Shown here: positions 18,626 to 28,393 of the stretch, piece by piece
Layout: each line of letters starts with the position of its first letter
Numbering within the stretch: position 1 is the stretch's first letter
From: an uncultured Flavihumibacter sp.
GTDB lineage: Bacteria; Bacteroidota; Bacteroidia; Chitinophagales; Chitinophagaceae
Direction: 5' to 3'
NCBI GenBank assembly: GCA_902168105.1
Contig: CABHOY010000053.1
Location: 1-64,000 of the forward strand
DNA length: 64,000 bases
Made by a program: the position numbers and the translations under genes
Notes under the pieces: model-generated
What the model saw: the letters and a program-made list of their open reading frames with translations, nothing else
The model's database searches: none
Told to the model about the DNA's origin: nothing

Positions 18626-21046
18626 ATGCTAAAAAACTATTTCAGGATTGCATTTCGTAACATTAGGAAGAGTAAAGGTTATACAGTTATCAATGTTACG
18701 GGTCTTTCGGTAGCGTTTTGTATATGTATTTTTATATTCCTTATAGTGTATCGTCAGATTTCCTTTGATGCTTTTCATGAGGAGAGTGACCGCATTTTCC
18801 AGACTTACCTTTTCTCCAATGAACCCGAAAAAGCTGATAGAAGTGGTGGAATGCCCTTACCACTCATTCCTGCGTTAAAATCGGAATACCCGGAAGTGGC
18901 TGCCGCTGCAAGAATTATGAGTGGAAAGAATTTGGTGGAGTATAAAGGAAAATACTTTGATAAGCTGGTCACGATGACTGATCCTGATTTCCTGCAAGTG
19001 TTTTCATTTCCTGTAATTAAGGGAAACCGTGCAACCGCCCTGAATGAACTAAGTAGCATTGTTATCAGCCGCAGTATGGCAACAACAGTGTTTGGTGGGG
19101 AAGAACCTATTGGAAAGCAGTTACAGTTGGGTAGTGACGCAAACAAAAAAACATATCAGGTTACGGGTATCCTGGAAGATTGCCCTGGTAACTCATCTGT
19201 CCAGTATGATGCGCTTATCCGGATAGAAAACTCTTCCAATTACCAGGTGAACAAGGATAAATGGGATGCATACATGCTGACTGCCTTTGTGAAACTGGCG
19301 TCAGGCGTAACACAATCTTCACTGGAAGCCCGCTTAAAGCCATTTGCTACGAAGTATTTTCCTGGTGAAGTGGAAGGACTTAAAAAGAAAGGGGCTAAAC
19401 CTGATGAACGCGGGGACCTTTTTGCATTAAGATTACTTTCGCTTTCAAAAGTTCATTTTGATACGGAAATATCAGGTGGAAGGGGCACTCCTGTTGCCCT
19501 TATCTTTGCATTATTGGGGGTCGCTTTTTTTATTCTGCTAATTGCCTGTATAAATTTTATCAACCTTAGTATAGCAAGATCCTTTACGCGTGCGAAGGAG
19601 GTCGGTATCCGCAAATCCCTGGGCGCTTTTAAATCGCAGCTTTTTTTACAGATATGGGGCGAAGCCACTATCATATGTTTTATCGGCTTTGTCGTAGGCG
19701 CAATGTTGTCATACCTGTTGTTACCATCGTTTAATGCGCTGTTCCGGGCAAAGCTTAATCCTGCTGATGTGCTTCAGCCTGGCGTTTTTGCCATGATAGC
19801 CGGGGTATTCGTTCTTGTTACGCTAATAGCGGGTGGCTATCCGGCATGGAAAATGTCAAAGTTTAATCCCGTGGAGGTATTGAAAGGCAAAGTTACAATG
19901 AAGCGGCCGGGCGTATTGCGTAATTCATTGATCATCGGACAATTTACGATGTCAAGTCTGTTGATCTGTTGTACGGTCATCGCTATTCAACAGGTTAATT
20001 ATTTGCGTAAAAGGCCTGTCGGGTTTAACAAAGAGGAAGTGATCAGTATTCCTGTAGGCCGTAACGTGAATGGCAGAATGGCACTGGAGCGGATGCGTAA
20101 TAAGCTGGAGGGGAATCCCGATATACTGTCCATCACAGGCACTGGCGTTAATCTTGGCCAGGGAAAAGATCACACCAGTAGCAGGTCTGTGATCGGGTTT
20201 ACCTATAAAGACAGGGAAATTTCCACTGACTGGCTACTCATAGATTACGATTATCTTAAAACGTTAGATATAAAACTGCTGGCAGGTCGTGAGTTCGATC
20301 CGGCCTATCCTGCAGATTCTGTACGTCGCGTCATTATTACGGAGAGTATGGCCAGAATGCTTGGCGAAAAAGAGCCGGTAGGAAAATTTTTTCAGCCTGA
20401 CGGAGAGACTCCGGGATATGAGATCATTGGTTTAATACCCGACTTTCATTTGTATTCTTTGACGGGTGAAACAAAGCCCATTACAATGCATCTCAGTCAT
20501 AGTGAGTCTATTGCCTACATATTCGTAAGAGTTGCGCCAGATCATTTGCTAGGCGCCATGGATAAGATCCAGCAGGTCTGGAAAGAAGTAGCGCCTCAAT
20601 CAGAGTTTCTTGGTTCATTTTTAGACGAGAATGTAGACGCCTGGTATCATGATGAACGCTCTCTTTCACAGGTTTTCAGCATTGCTTCTGGCGTGGCTAT
20701 CCTGTTATCCTGTATGGGTTTGTTTGCTGTTGCATTAATGATCATTGAACAACGGACAAAAGAGATCGGCATCAGAAAATTATTAGGGGCCAGCGTTAGC
20801 AATATTCTTATTATTATTTCCCGCGACTTTGTGAAAATGGTGCTTATTGCATTAGCGATTGCGACACCCCTCGCATGGTTTGGTATGCAGAAATGGCTGG
20901 ATAAATATCCTTACCGGGTAGAAATAAACTGGGCTGTTTTCTTAATCGTCGGTGTTGTTACATTACTGATAGCATTGCTGACCGTGAGTTTTCAAAGTAT
21001 CAGAGCCGCGCTGATGAACCCTGTGAAATCGCTCAAAACAGAGTGA
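18626..21046 (+). CDS. FtsX/MacB-type ABC transporter permease
   Basis: 806 residues, the duplicated-permease form common in Bacteroidota. It opens with MLKNYFRIAFRNIRKSKGYT and one helix, then a periplasmic MacB core domain, three helices near 290-410, a second periplasmic domain, and three more helices near 685-795, with EIGIRKLLGAS before the last pair. An ATPase partner is expected but none is adjacent, so it must be encoded elsewhere. The family exports lipoproteins, peptides or antibiotics, or transmits mechanical signals. Monocistronic, with a perfect terminator after it. Confidence 0.9.
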   Translation: MLKNYFRIAFRNIRKSKGYTVINVTGLSVAFCICIFIFLIVYRQISFDAFHEESDRIFQTYLFSNEPEKADRSGGMPLPLIPALKSEYPEVAAAARIMSGKNLVEYKGKYFDKLVTMTDPDFLQVFSFPVIKGNRATALNELSSIVISRSMATTVFGGEEPIGKQLQLGSDANKKTYQVTGILEDCPGNSSVQYDALIRIENSSNYQVNKDKWDAYMLTAFVKLASGVTQSSLEARLKPFATKYFPGEVEGLKKKGAKPDERGDLFALRLLSLSKVHFDTEISGGRGTPVALIFALLGVAFFILLIACINFINLSIARSFTRAKEVGIRKSLGAFKSQLFLQIWGEATIICFIGFVVGAMLSYLLLPSFNALFRAKLNPADVLQPGVFAMIAGVFVLVTLIAGGYPAWKMSKFNPVEVLKGKVTMKRPGVLRNSLIIGQFTMSSLLICCTVIAIQQVNYLRKRPVGFNKEEVISIPVGRNVNGRMALERMRNKLEGNPDILSITGTGVNLGQGKDHTSSRSVIGFTYKDREISTDWLLIDYDYLKTLDIKLLAGREFDPAYPADSVRRVIITESMARMLGEKEPVGKFFQPDGETPGYEIIGLIPDFHLYSLTGETKPITMHLSHSESIAYIFVRVAPDHLLGAMDKIQQVWKEVAPQSEFLGSFLDENVDAWYHDERSLSQVFSIASGVAILLSCMGLFAVALMIIEQRTKEIGIRKLLGASVSNILIIISRDFVKMVLIALAIATPLAWFGMQKWLDKYPYRVEINWAVFLIVGVVTLLIALLTVSFQSIRAALMNPVKSLKTE

Positions 21047-21079
21047 ATAAACTGATGTGTTAGATCAGGCGGAGCCGAT

Positions 21080-21124
21080 AAGCCTTACTTAATTGCTGCA
21101 ATAGTTAAGTAAGGCTTATTATTT
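21080..21124 (+). terminator. Terminator of the FtsX-type gene
   Basis: Perfect 13-bp stem AAGCCTTACTTAA (21080-21092 with 21105-21117) followed by ATTATTTTG. About 35 bases past the stop. Confidence 0.8.
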
Positions 21125-21241
21125 TGTTTTAGTATGATCGTCGAAATATTAATCCATTTTTATGGAATAATTCATTTCATGCATCTATTGGAAAACATAA
21201 CCAATATGCCCAGGGAAAGCGCACGCTTGAATAGTTGTAAG

Positions 21242-22192
21242 ATGAAATTTAAGATCAGTTTGGGATTGCTTCTCTTATTCGCGTTAAGAGCCATCGGTCA
21301 GGAATCTCCAATAGACTGGGTTAATAAAAATGCACATGAACTGACATCAGATTCCTTTTCCGTCAAGAGTGACTTATCTTTTTTAAAGGAAGAATTGCGC
21401 GGAAAGAACATTGTTGCGCTTGGTGAAGCTTCACACGGAACCCATGAGTTTTATGTTCAGAAAGCCCGGATCATATCGTATCTCATCAGTGAGTGCGATT
21501 TTAAAATCCTCTCATTTGAATGCCCTGAATCTATCATGAAGCCAATTAATTTATATCTGCAAAGCGGAGAAGGGGATCTGGATGAGCTTATGAAAGACAT
21601 GGCCTTATATAATGCTTCCGAGATCCACACGCTTTTTATGCAGATCAGGCAATATAACATCGATAAGGCACCTGAGCACAGAGTGGTATTGACAGGATTT
21701 GACAGTCAGGATTTCTGGGGCGATCCTTTCACCCGTGATCAACATATGTCGGATAAACTGATCAGATCTTATGAAGTAAATAAGTACAAAACTATTGTGT
21801 GGGCACATAATGTTCATATACAGAAAGATACTACAGCGAAGTTCATGTCGTTGGGTGCTTACCTGAAGAAGCAATACGCCAATGCGTTTTATGCAATTTG
21901 TTTTGATACTGATAACGGGACGGTTAATGTTTGGAATGATGATTTTGAGGAACACACCTTTCAGGCAATGGAAGGAAGTTTATCCAATACACTGGCTAAA
22001 GCCAGGTATGACGCATTTTTCTTACCACTTGATCGAAAAGCAAGTCCATTTAATGGAACTATTAGTCTCATTACAAATATTTATTCCAATTGGCAGGAGC
22101 CAAAGCCCTTGCCCATCAAACCGGGTTTAGATTTTGATGCTATGATCTTTATAAGGAATACTTCTGCTTCAATTAAACAGATCCGGAAGTAG
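21242..22192 (+). CDS. Erythromycin-esterase-family protein, compact form
   Basis: 316 residues from the ATG at 21242, which opens a signal peptide ending near AIGQ; a longer frame from 21134 lacks signal-peptide character. The family motif GEASHGTHEFYVQKARII is intact, as is the later TIVWAHNVHIQKDT. The segment between, which in EreA is about 100 residues of helices, is short here, so the protein is smaller than the usual 400 or more residues. EreA/EreB hydrolyse macrolide lactones, but most relatives have unknown substrates. Predicted secreted. Confidence 0.8.
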   Translation: MKFKISLGLLLLFALRAIGQESPIDWVNKNAHELTSDSFSVKSDLSFLKEELRGKNIVALGEASHGTHEFYVQKARIISYLISECDFKILSFECPESIMKPINLYLQSGEGDLDELMKDMALYNASEIHTLFMQIRQYNIDKAPEHRVVLTGFDSQDFWGDPFTRDQHMSDKLIRSYEVNKYKTIVWAHNVHIQKDTTAKFMSLGAYLKKQYANAFYAICFDTDNGTVNVWNDDFEEHTFQAMEGSLSNTLAKARYDAFFLPLDRKASPFNGTISLITNIYSNWQEPKPLPIKPGLDFDAMIFIRNTSASIKQIRK

Positions 22193-22333
22193 GGATCAAC
22201 AAAATTCACGGTTGCCATCTTATGCATATAGGTTTTTCCAGAAATGATTAAAAGTGGTGATGTGTAAACGAAGCGTATAGGTAAACTGTGTTTAACAGTG
22301 GTAAGATAACATTTTCCGATTTTTCAGACAGCA

Positions 22334-22363
22334 GTAAACAATCGCAAGTGAACGGTTGTTTAC
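22334..22363. promoter_or_regulatory. 30-bp dyad upstream of the ThDP enzyme
   Basis: GTAAACAATCG (22334-22344) is mirrored by CGGTTGTTTAC (22353-22363), one wobble in 11. It lies about 115 bases before the start at 22478 and could be an operator; no regulator gene is adjacent. Confidence 0.35.
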
Positions 22364-22477
22364 AACTTGGATTTCGGCGAATTGACAGACCGTTAAATAC
22401 CAGTACCATATTCATGATACCAAAACAAATTTCCACGACAAAAGCCTCTGAATAACCAAACTCCAAAACACTATCAT

Positions 22478-24451
22478 ATGGCAACACAACAAATGGCTCA
22501 GGCTGCGCGCCAGACCAGTGACGATGTGATCGAACATGCGTTCGACCAGACTACACGTTGGACCCGTGACTATGTATTTGATATCCTGAAAGATCTGGGT
22601 ATCCACTACATTTTCGGTGTACCAGGGACCAATGAAATTCCTATTATTGATGGTACTTCTTACCCCGAGAATGAAGTTCGTTATATTGAGTGTCTCCACG
22701 AGAACATTGCCATTGGTGCGGCAATGGGATCAGCCCGGATGACAGGTAAACCAGGTGTAATGGTCGTACACGTTACGCCGGGTATTGCCCATAGCATAGG
22801 CAATCTGTTCAATGCTTACCGTTCCCAGGTACCGCTTGTGATTCTTTGCTGCCAGCAACAGAATGAGCTGATCACCCAGGAGCCTCTATTGGCATCTAAT
22901 CTGGTAGACCTTGCCAAACAGTACACTAAATGGGCGCATGAAGTGCGTACCCCTGATGAGATTCCATTAGTATTACAACGTGCTTTTAAAGAAGCTATGG
23001 CGCCGCCTAATGGGCCTGTATTCGTGTCAATCCCATGGGACTTTACCATGGTGGCCATTGCTGATGAAGATAAGATAAAAGGTGTGACCCGTATATCTCC
23101 ACATTTTACAGGAGATGATGATGCTATCAAACAGGCAGCAAATATCCTCGCAGCAGCTAAAAATCCGATCATAGTAGCCGGCGATGCAGTAGGTTATGCA
23201 GATGCCTGGACGGAATTGCAGGAATTGGCCGAACTGCTGGGCGCACCAGTGGTATTACAAACCTTTAGCAGTCTGGCTAATTTCCCTAATAACGACTATC
23301 ATTGGCAGGGAGAATTACCCGGCAGTCAGGCGGGTGTCCAGGGCGTGTTTAAAGATCATGATGTGGCATTCCTGGTCGGATTTGGCGCACAGGCACAGCT
23401 GGCAGTATATAAGTATTCTGATGGGCCGCTATTTCCTCCTGAACTGAAACAAGTATACCTGACTAACAATACCTGGGATATCGCGAAGAACTATTACGGA
23501 GAAGCTGCAATATTCGGCGATATTAAAGCAACACTGCCCATTCTGAATGGTTATATTAAGCCAACTCCTCCCGCAGGTGCTGCTGCCAGGAATGAACAGA
23601 TGCAGTTGTTGTCTGTAAAAAGAGCGGCGGATTGGGATGCGTATCTGGCAGAAGCTATGGCGCAGGAAGATATCTGGTCTGTTGTTATTGCTAAAGCATT
23701 AAAAGATGAGATTGAAGAAAGGAAACTGGCTGACAACTTCGTATATGTGCATGAGGCAGTATCAGATGGAGCGCCATTTCAATATTATCTGCCATTCAGT
23801 ACCAATGGTGCTAAACCAGTCAGTTATTACTGTGTAGCAGGAGGCTCATTAGGTTGGTCAATGCCGGCATCCCTGGGCATTAAACTGGAGAATGCTTCAT
23901 CACAGGGCACAGGTACAAAGCTGGTGATCAACGCAGTGGGAGATGGGTCTTCTCTGTTCTATCCGCAGACCTACTGGACAGCAGCGCATGAGCAATTGCC
24001 TATTCTGTATATCGTTACAAACAATCAGGAGTATCATACCCTACAACTGGGATTACAACAGGTAGTCGGTGCTTATGGCAGTGCGCCCGGTTATGGCTGG
24101 AAACCCAAAACGATGGACCCTCCATATCTGCGTCTCGAAAGACCAAAACTCGACTTCGTAGCACTGGCGAAAGCATTTGGCGGTGAGAACGGAGAAATAG
24201 TAGAAACGCCGGGTGCAGTTAAGGCGGCGATCAAGCGAGGCATTGAGCATGTACTCACTGGTACTACTTCTTATATACTGGATATGAGAATAGCCGGCAA
24301 TACGCCAGCAGCTCCATCCACGTCTAATGCAATCACTGCACATTACAGCAAGCAACCAGTATTGGATTATTTCCACCAGAATACAGTAAAAGCAAAACTG
24401 TTGTCTGTAGGTAAAGGGAATATACCATCCAATATTCCTTCAATCTTCTAA
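22478..24451 (+). CDS. Thiamine-diphosphate-dependent decarboxylase/synthase family
   Basis: 657 residues in the three-domain order of ThDP enzymes. The PYR domain holds the cofactor-activating Glu in CLHENIAIGAAMGSARMTG; the middle domain has NPIIVAGDAVGYADAW; the PP domain has the GDGSSLFYPQTYW motif with its downstream N in VTNNQEY. The resemblance is to benzoylformate decarboxylase and acetolactate synthase-like enzymes. The first 30 residues and last 40 are extra. The true substrate cannot be inferred, and no pathway neighbour is present. The leader of about 285 bases has a dyad at 22334. Confidence 0.85.
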   Translation: MATQQMAQAARQTSDDVIEHAFDQTTRWTRDYVFDILKDLGIHYIFGVPGTNEIPIIDGTSYPENEVRYIECLHENIAIGAAMGSARMTGKPGVMVVHVTPGIAHSIGNLFNAYRSQVPLVILCCQQQNELITQEPLLASNLVDLAKQYTKWAHEVRTPDEIPLVLQRAFKEAMAPPNGPVFVSIPWDFTMVAIADEDKIKGVTRISPHFTGDDDAIKQAANILAAAKNPIIVAGDAVGYADAWTELQELAELLGAPVVLQTFSSLANFPNNDYHWQGELPGSQAGVQGVFKDHDVAFLVGFGAQAQLAVYKYSDGPLFPPELKQVYLTNNTWDIAKNYYGEAAIFGDIKATLPILNGYIKPTPPAGAAARNEQMQLLSVKRAADWDAYLAEAMAQEDIWSVVIAKALKDEIEERKLADNFVYVHEAVSDGAPFQYYLPFSTNGAKPVSYYCVAGGSLGWSMPASLGIKLENASSQGTGTKLVINAVGDGSSLFYPQTYWTAAHEQLPILYIVTNNQEYHTLQLGLQQVVGAYGSAPGYGWKPKTMDPPYLRLERPKLDFVALAKAFGGENGEIVETPGAVKAAIKRGIEHVLTGTTSYILDMRIAGNTPAAPSTSNAITAHYSKQPVLDYFHQNTVKAKLLSVGKGNIPSNIPSIF

Positions 24452-24499
24452 ACCATTGCTGGTTATTTTTCTAAAGATCGTGCAAAATGTCTTCGCTAA

Positions 24500-24934
24500 T
24501 TAAGTTGTCTGTCCTTCCTGCTGTTTCAGGTCAGGATAACGGGAAACCAGTTCCTCGTGCAAAAGGCGCATACCGCATACATATGTAGACACCAGTATCC
24601 TTTTGCCCTTTCCTTTGTGAGGAACGATATGCAGATAGTTCCAGGCAAACTTGTATCCTTTTACGTCTTCCAGCAGGATTTCCCTGTTAACAAGTCTGGA
24701 TACTTTACGAACACTATTATTATCCCAAAAGATCTTTTCATCCGCCTGTAAAATACCACATACAGAAACGCCAATAGCAATAAGGGATAAAGGAAAAATG
24801 AAAAATATGCCTTTCCTGAGAAAGGGATCGACGAATGAGTAGGTCAGCAGGCCAGCAAATATGCATATCAGGACGCCGAACATGATGTAAGTGGCATTCC
24901 TCCAACCGCGGGTCAAATAAAAAACGTCTTCCAT
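24500..24934 (-). CDS. Small membrane protein with PH-like tail
   Basis: 144 residues. Two transmembrane helices (YIMFGVLICIFAGLLTYSF and GIFFIFPLSLIAIGVSVC) are joined by a short loop. About 80 beta-rich residues follow (KIFWDNNSVRKV, ILLEDVKGYKFAWNYLHIV) that resemble a bacterial PH-like domain. No family certain. Convergent with the ThDP enzyme gene. Confidence 0.55.
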   Translation of the reverse strand: MEDVFYLTRGWRNATYIMFGVLICIFAGLLTYSFVDPFLRKGIFFIFPLSLIAIGVSVCGILQADEKIFWDNNSVRKVSRLVNREILLEDVKGYKFAWNYLHIVPHKGKGKRILVSTYVCGMRLLHEELVSRYPDLKQQEGQTT

Positions 24935-25140
24935 GGAGTGATCATAGATATTTATTGTAAATATAGATCTTACCCGTTAAAATCCAACTTTTAACATAGC
25001 AATCCTAACCTGCATCGGATCAAATAAAAGGGCCTTCGGGAAGCCTTATAATTTGCCAATGCAAGAAACCGCTATCGAAGATAGGTATCAGGAAAAGTGC
25101 CATTTTTAGTGCTCGGTTTTTATTTTGACATTTTTGTCTA

Positions 25141-25158
25141 ACAAAATAGATATTTTGT
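25141..25158. promoter_or_regulatory. Candidate TetR operator upstream of the ABC-F operon
   Basis: Perfect 18-bp dyad ACAAAATA-GA-TATTTTGT just before a weak -7-like CATATTTG (25161-25168). TetR repressors bind such dyads over promoters, and the operon ends in a TetR gene, so autoregulation is the natural reading. Confidence 0.5.
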
Positions 25159-25208
25159 ACCATATTTGCGTAATAACTGGAGTGTTAATATTAAAAATCG
25201 GAAATCAC

Positions 25209-26798
25209 GTGGGCTTAATAATAAGGTCATTGAATTATGTTCATCCAGATAATGAAGAGCTATTCCATGATTTGAGCTTTATTTTAAACGATGGGGAAAA
25301 GGCCGCCTTAGTTGGAATAAATGGTGCTGGAAAGTCAACATTACTTCGCATAATTTCAGGAAAGCTTCAATCAGCATCAGGAGAAATTATCTGTTCTGAG
25401 AAACCGTGGTATGTACCGCAACATCTGGGAGAGTTTGACACATGGTCTGTCGCTAAAGCATTAGGAGTAGATACGAAACTAAATGCGCTGCATGCAATTT
25501 TAGGCGGAGATACTGATTTAAAGCACTTTACAGCGTTGAATGATGATTGGGATATCGAAAATAAAGTTAAAAGGGTGCTTGAAAAATGGGGACTTGATGA
25601 TGTGGATGAAAATCGGTTATTAGGAAGCTTAAGCGGCGGTCAGAAGACAAAAGTTTTTCTTTCAGCAATGGACATGAATAGTGAATATCTTATTCTGTTA
25701 GACGAGCCTTCCAATCATCTGGATATGAAGACCAGAATGAAGCTTTATGATATGGTCCTTCAAAGCAGATCAACCATGCTTATAGTTAGTCATGACAGAA
25801 CATTGTTGAATCTGATGAACAAAACTTTAGAACTCAATGAGAAGGGAATTGAAGTATTTGGTGGAAATTTTGAATTCTATCAGCGTAAAAAAATGGAACA
25901 GGTAAATGCATTGCGCGCCCGGTTGAACGTGCAATCTAAGGCATTGAAAGAGTCAGAGAAAAAAGCTGAAGAGATGGGGGTGCAAAGGGCACAGCAGGAA
26001 TTCAAAGGCAGGTCTGCAGGGCTGAGCAATTCAATACCGCGTATTATTGCCGGTGGTTTAAAAAACAAAGCAGAGCGTAGTACTGCAAGAATGATGAATG
26101 CACATGAGGAAAAAATGACCAGCCTTCGGAATAATATTGAAGAGACCAAAGCACAGATCGAAGAATACGAAATTCTGAAAATCGAGATCAAGGCGCCGGA
26201 ATCAGAACACGGGAAGTTGCTTATAGACATTGCAGATGTTAGCTTCGGATATAACGATAGATCATTACAGCGCAATCTTAGTTTCCAGATCAAGTCCGGC
26301 GAACGGGTACAGATCGACGGCGAGAATGGAAGCGGAAAGACGACGTTGTTAAAAATAATCACAAGAGAGCTCGAGCCTTTTGAAGGTAGTTATGACAGTG
26401 CAGCATTCACATATGTTTATCTTGATCAGAATTACTCAATGATAGATCCCAGGTTAAGTATTTATGAACAAATAGAAGAATATAATAGACGCGGATTAGA
26501 GGAGCACGAATTAAAGGCATTATTGGTTTGCTGCCAGTTTGATCCGGCGGCTTTTGATAGAAAATGCTCCGGATTAAGTGGTGGAGAAAAGATGAAGTTA
26601 TCGTTGAGTTGTTTATTGGCTGGTAATCAGGCGCCGGAGTTACTGATCCTTGATGAACCGACAAATAATCTTGACATTAAGAGTTTGGAAGTACTGACTT
26701 TGGCAGTGAAGAATTTTAAGGGTACTTTGTTGGTGATTTCGCACGACAATCATTTTGTAGACGAAATCGGAATTGATTCCAGAATAAGTTTAACTTAA
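25209..26798 (+). CDS. ABC-F family ATPase (ribosome-protection type)
   Basis: 529 residues from a GTG at 25209, chosen because ABC-F proteins start right before the first domain (here LIIRSLNYVHPDNEELF). A GTG at 25182 and a non-canonical start at 25125 are alternatives. Two nucleotide-binding domains have no membrane helices: Walker A GINGAGKSTLL and GENGSGKTTLL, signatures LSGGQKTK and LSGGEKMK, Walker B LILLDEPSNHLD and LLILDEPTNNLD. A charged linker of about 80 residues lies between. Such proteins bind the ribosomal E site, and some give resistance to macrolides, lincosamides or pleuromutilins. The TetR partner supports an inducible drug-response role. Confidence 0.88.
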   Translation: MGLIIRSLNYVHPDNEELFHDLSFILNDGEKAALVGINGAGKSTLLRIISGKLQSASGEIICSEKPWYVPQHLGEFDTWSVAKALGVDTKLNALHAILGGDTDLKHFTALNDDWDIENKVKRVLEKWGLDDVDENRLLGSLSGGQKTKVFLSAMDMNSEYLILLDEPSNHLDMKTRMKLYDMVLQSRSTMLIVSHDRTLLNLMNKTLELNEKGIEVFGGNFEFYQRKKMEQVNALRARLNVQSKALKESEKKAEEMGVQRAQQEFKGRSAGLSNSIPRIIAGGLKNKAERSTARMMNAHEEKMTSLRNNIEETKAQIEEYEILKIEIKAPESEHGKLLIDIADVSFGYNDRSLQRNLSFQIKSGERVQIDGENGSGKTTLLKIITRELEPFEGSYDSAAFTYVYLDQNYSMIDPRLSIYEQIEEYNRRGLEEHELKALLVCCQFDPAAFDRKCSGLSGGEKMKLSLSCLLAGNQAPELLILDEPTNNLDIKSLEVLTLAVKNFKGTLLVISHDNHFVDEIGIDSRISLT

Positions 26799-26802
26799 AA
26801 AA

Positions 26803-27393
26803 ATGCCACTTAAAAATACGGGTACTGAACAGCTTATAAAGGATACTGCAAAACAGCTACTTTTCGCAGAAGGGAAACTCCATGCCACTACACAGGAAAT
26901 AGCAGATGCCGCTGGTGTTAACAGGACCTCACTACATTATTATTTCCGTTCGAGAGATCTGCTGATCTCTGCCATATTTCAGGATGCTATGCAGGGTCTG
27001 AGCCAGCGCCTTGACGAATGCATGCTATCTGAAACGTCTTTTAAAGTTAAGACAGAGAATATTATTGCAGTTTTCCTTCGGGATATGATCCTTTTCCCTT
27101 ATCAGGAAACATTTCTTATCACTGAGATCAACACTTTTGGTAAGAAACTGATAGGTAATATCCAATCAGGTCCCGTGAAGTCTTATTTAAAAGAAGCTGC
27201 TGACGAGATGGAGAAAGGAACCATTGAAAAGATGAATCCAATTCATTTTTTGATGAACTTATTTTCGCTATTGTCGTACCCAATAATTATGGCCCCCCTT
27301 TACAAACCACTATTCCGGGTTTCTGAGAAGGAATTCCAGAAATTGATAGATGAGCGGGGGAAAATTATTATCAATTTGCTATTTAGAAAATAA
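26803..27393 (+). CDS. TetR-family regulator of the ABC-F operon
   Basis: 196 residues. The N-terminal TetR HTH is clear: TTQEIADAAGVNRTSLHYYFRSRDLLISAIFQ. The rest is a helical ligand-binding domain. It starts 4 bases after the ABC-F stop, so the pair is one operon and the protein likely represses its own promoter through the dyad at 25141. Ligand unknown; an antibiotic is plausible. Confidence 0.9.
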   Translation: MPLKNTGTEQLIKDTAKQLLFAEGKLHATTQEIADAAGVNRTSLHYYFRSRDLLISAIFQDAMQGLSQRLDECMLSETSFKVKTENIIAVFLRDMILFPYQETFLITEINTFGKKLIGNIQSGPVKSYLKEAADEMEKGTIEKMNPIHFLMNLFSLLSYPIIMAPLYKPLFRVSEKEFQKLIDERGKIIINLLFRK

Positions 27394-27433
27394 GATAAGA
27401 GCCCAGGTCCAGGGCGGACTCAGAAGAGTGTAT

Positions 27434-27463
27434 AAGCAAAAAGGCCGGAGATGTCCGGCCTTT
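27434..27463 (+). terminator. Terminator of the ABC-F/TetR operon
   Basis: Perfect 10-bp stem AAAGGCCGGA / TCCGGCCTTT (27440-27449, 27454-27463) with a 4-base loop. Symmetric A/U shoulders allow it to act in both directions. Confidence 0.7.
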
Positions 27464-27609
27464 CCACTTTGCTGCCAGAACAGGTACGTATTCGAACCAG
27501 CTGGTACTGATTTTTAAGAAGGTTGTATCTGATGGAAGATTTTCATTTAAATGATCCCCAGCGTCTTCAGGTTAGTTATGAGACAACCTCTTTTTTATAA
27601 AGTCTCTTT

Positions 27610-27858
27610 TTACGCCTTCTTATAATGCATACATACTACACCATTGGCGAAGGTCTTTGTGCTTACCAGTGTGAGTTGTGTTATGTCGGATATATTTTTG
27701 AAAAGAGGCATACCCTTGCCCAGCAGAACAGGGTTTACAAACAACCAGAATTCATCTATCAGATCGTATTGCAGCAATGAGTGAGTTGCTGAAGGGCTAC
27801 CGAATATAAGTATCTCAGTACCGTCCTGCTGCTTTAGTACGTTTAGTGCCCATTTCAA
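27610..27858 (-). pseudogene. 5'-truncated RibD-C/dihydrofolate-reductase-like gene
   Basis: The readable frame covers only the C-terminal half of a DHFR-like RibD domain: DGTEILIFGSPSATHSLL, DEFWLFVNPVLLGKGMPLF. The first 80 or so residues, including the NADPH-binding N-terminus, are missing. The frame can be opened only at a TTG (27856-27858). Upstream of that the frame runs into the VOC gene, whose stop lies 7 bases away. The 5' half seems to have been lost in a deletion that placed the VOC gene at the junction. Not expected to be functional. Confidence 0.7.
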
Positions 27859-27865
27859 GCTTCCG

Positions 27866-28273
27866 TCATTTTTCTTCGAACCTCTTTTGGGCTTCTTGTG
27901 ATACAGGAGTAAAGAAGTTTACCAGGTTACCGTCTGGATCTCTGAATAGGATCGAACGATTTCCCCATGGCATTGTTGTTGGCGCCTGTACAATGTCTAT
28001 ACCTGTTACATCAATTAACTGCTTGTATTTATTATCTACATCATCAACCAGGAACTCAATAATAACGGACCTGTTACTGGCAGCATCAGCAATACCATTA
28101 CCGCCGAAGAGAGCTAAAGTACGGGTGCTTCCTATCGCTAAGACCCCTGAAGATGTTCTCATTTCCGCAAAATCATCAGTATGCCATGTAAATGGCTTCC
28201 CGGTGGCGGTTTCATAGAACTGAACGAGGCGCTTAATATCGGCAGTAATAATGCGAATTGAAGAAAGATTCAT
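27866..28273 (-). CDS. VOC-family (glyoxalase-like) protein
   Basis: 135 residues, a complete vicinal-oxygen-chelate module. It starts LSSIRIITADIKRLVQFYE and ends with the conserved FRDPDGNLVNFF. The metal-ligand positions cannot all be assigned. The family covers glyoxalases, dioxygenases and antibiotic-binding resistance proteins. Its 3' end abuts the truncated DHFR-like gene. Confidence 0.85.
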   Translation of the reverse strand: MNLSSIRIITADIKRLVQFYETATGKPFTWHTDDFAEMRTSSGVLAIGSTRTLALFGGNGIADAASNRSVIIEFLVDDVDNKYKQLIDVTGIDIVQAPTTMPWGNRSILFRDPDGNLVNFFTPVSQEAQKRFEEK

Positions 28274-28393
28274 ATTGTGTTGATTTTAATTGAACACGAA
28301 ATAAATCTACTCGGGTGACAACCCTATGTCAGTAGGGGGGATTCTAAATGAAAATATAGGCACTAATAAACTCAAGTTTCTGCACTTAAGCGG

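Noticed and set aside
25880..26362. A 160-codon frame antisense to the ABC-F linker
   Set aside because: The ABC-F frame is certain here, and the antisense product is Ser/Phe/Ile-rich without family features.
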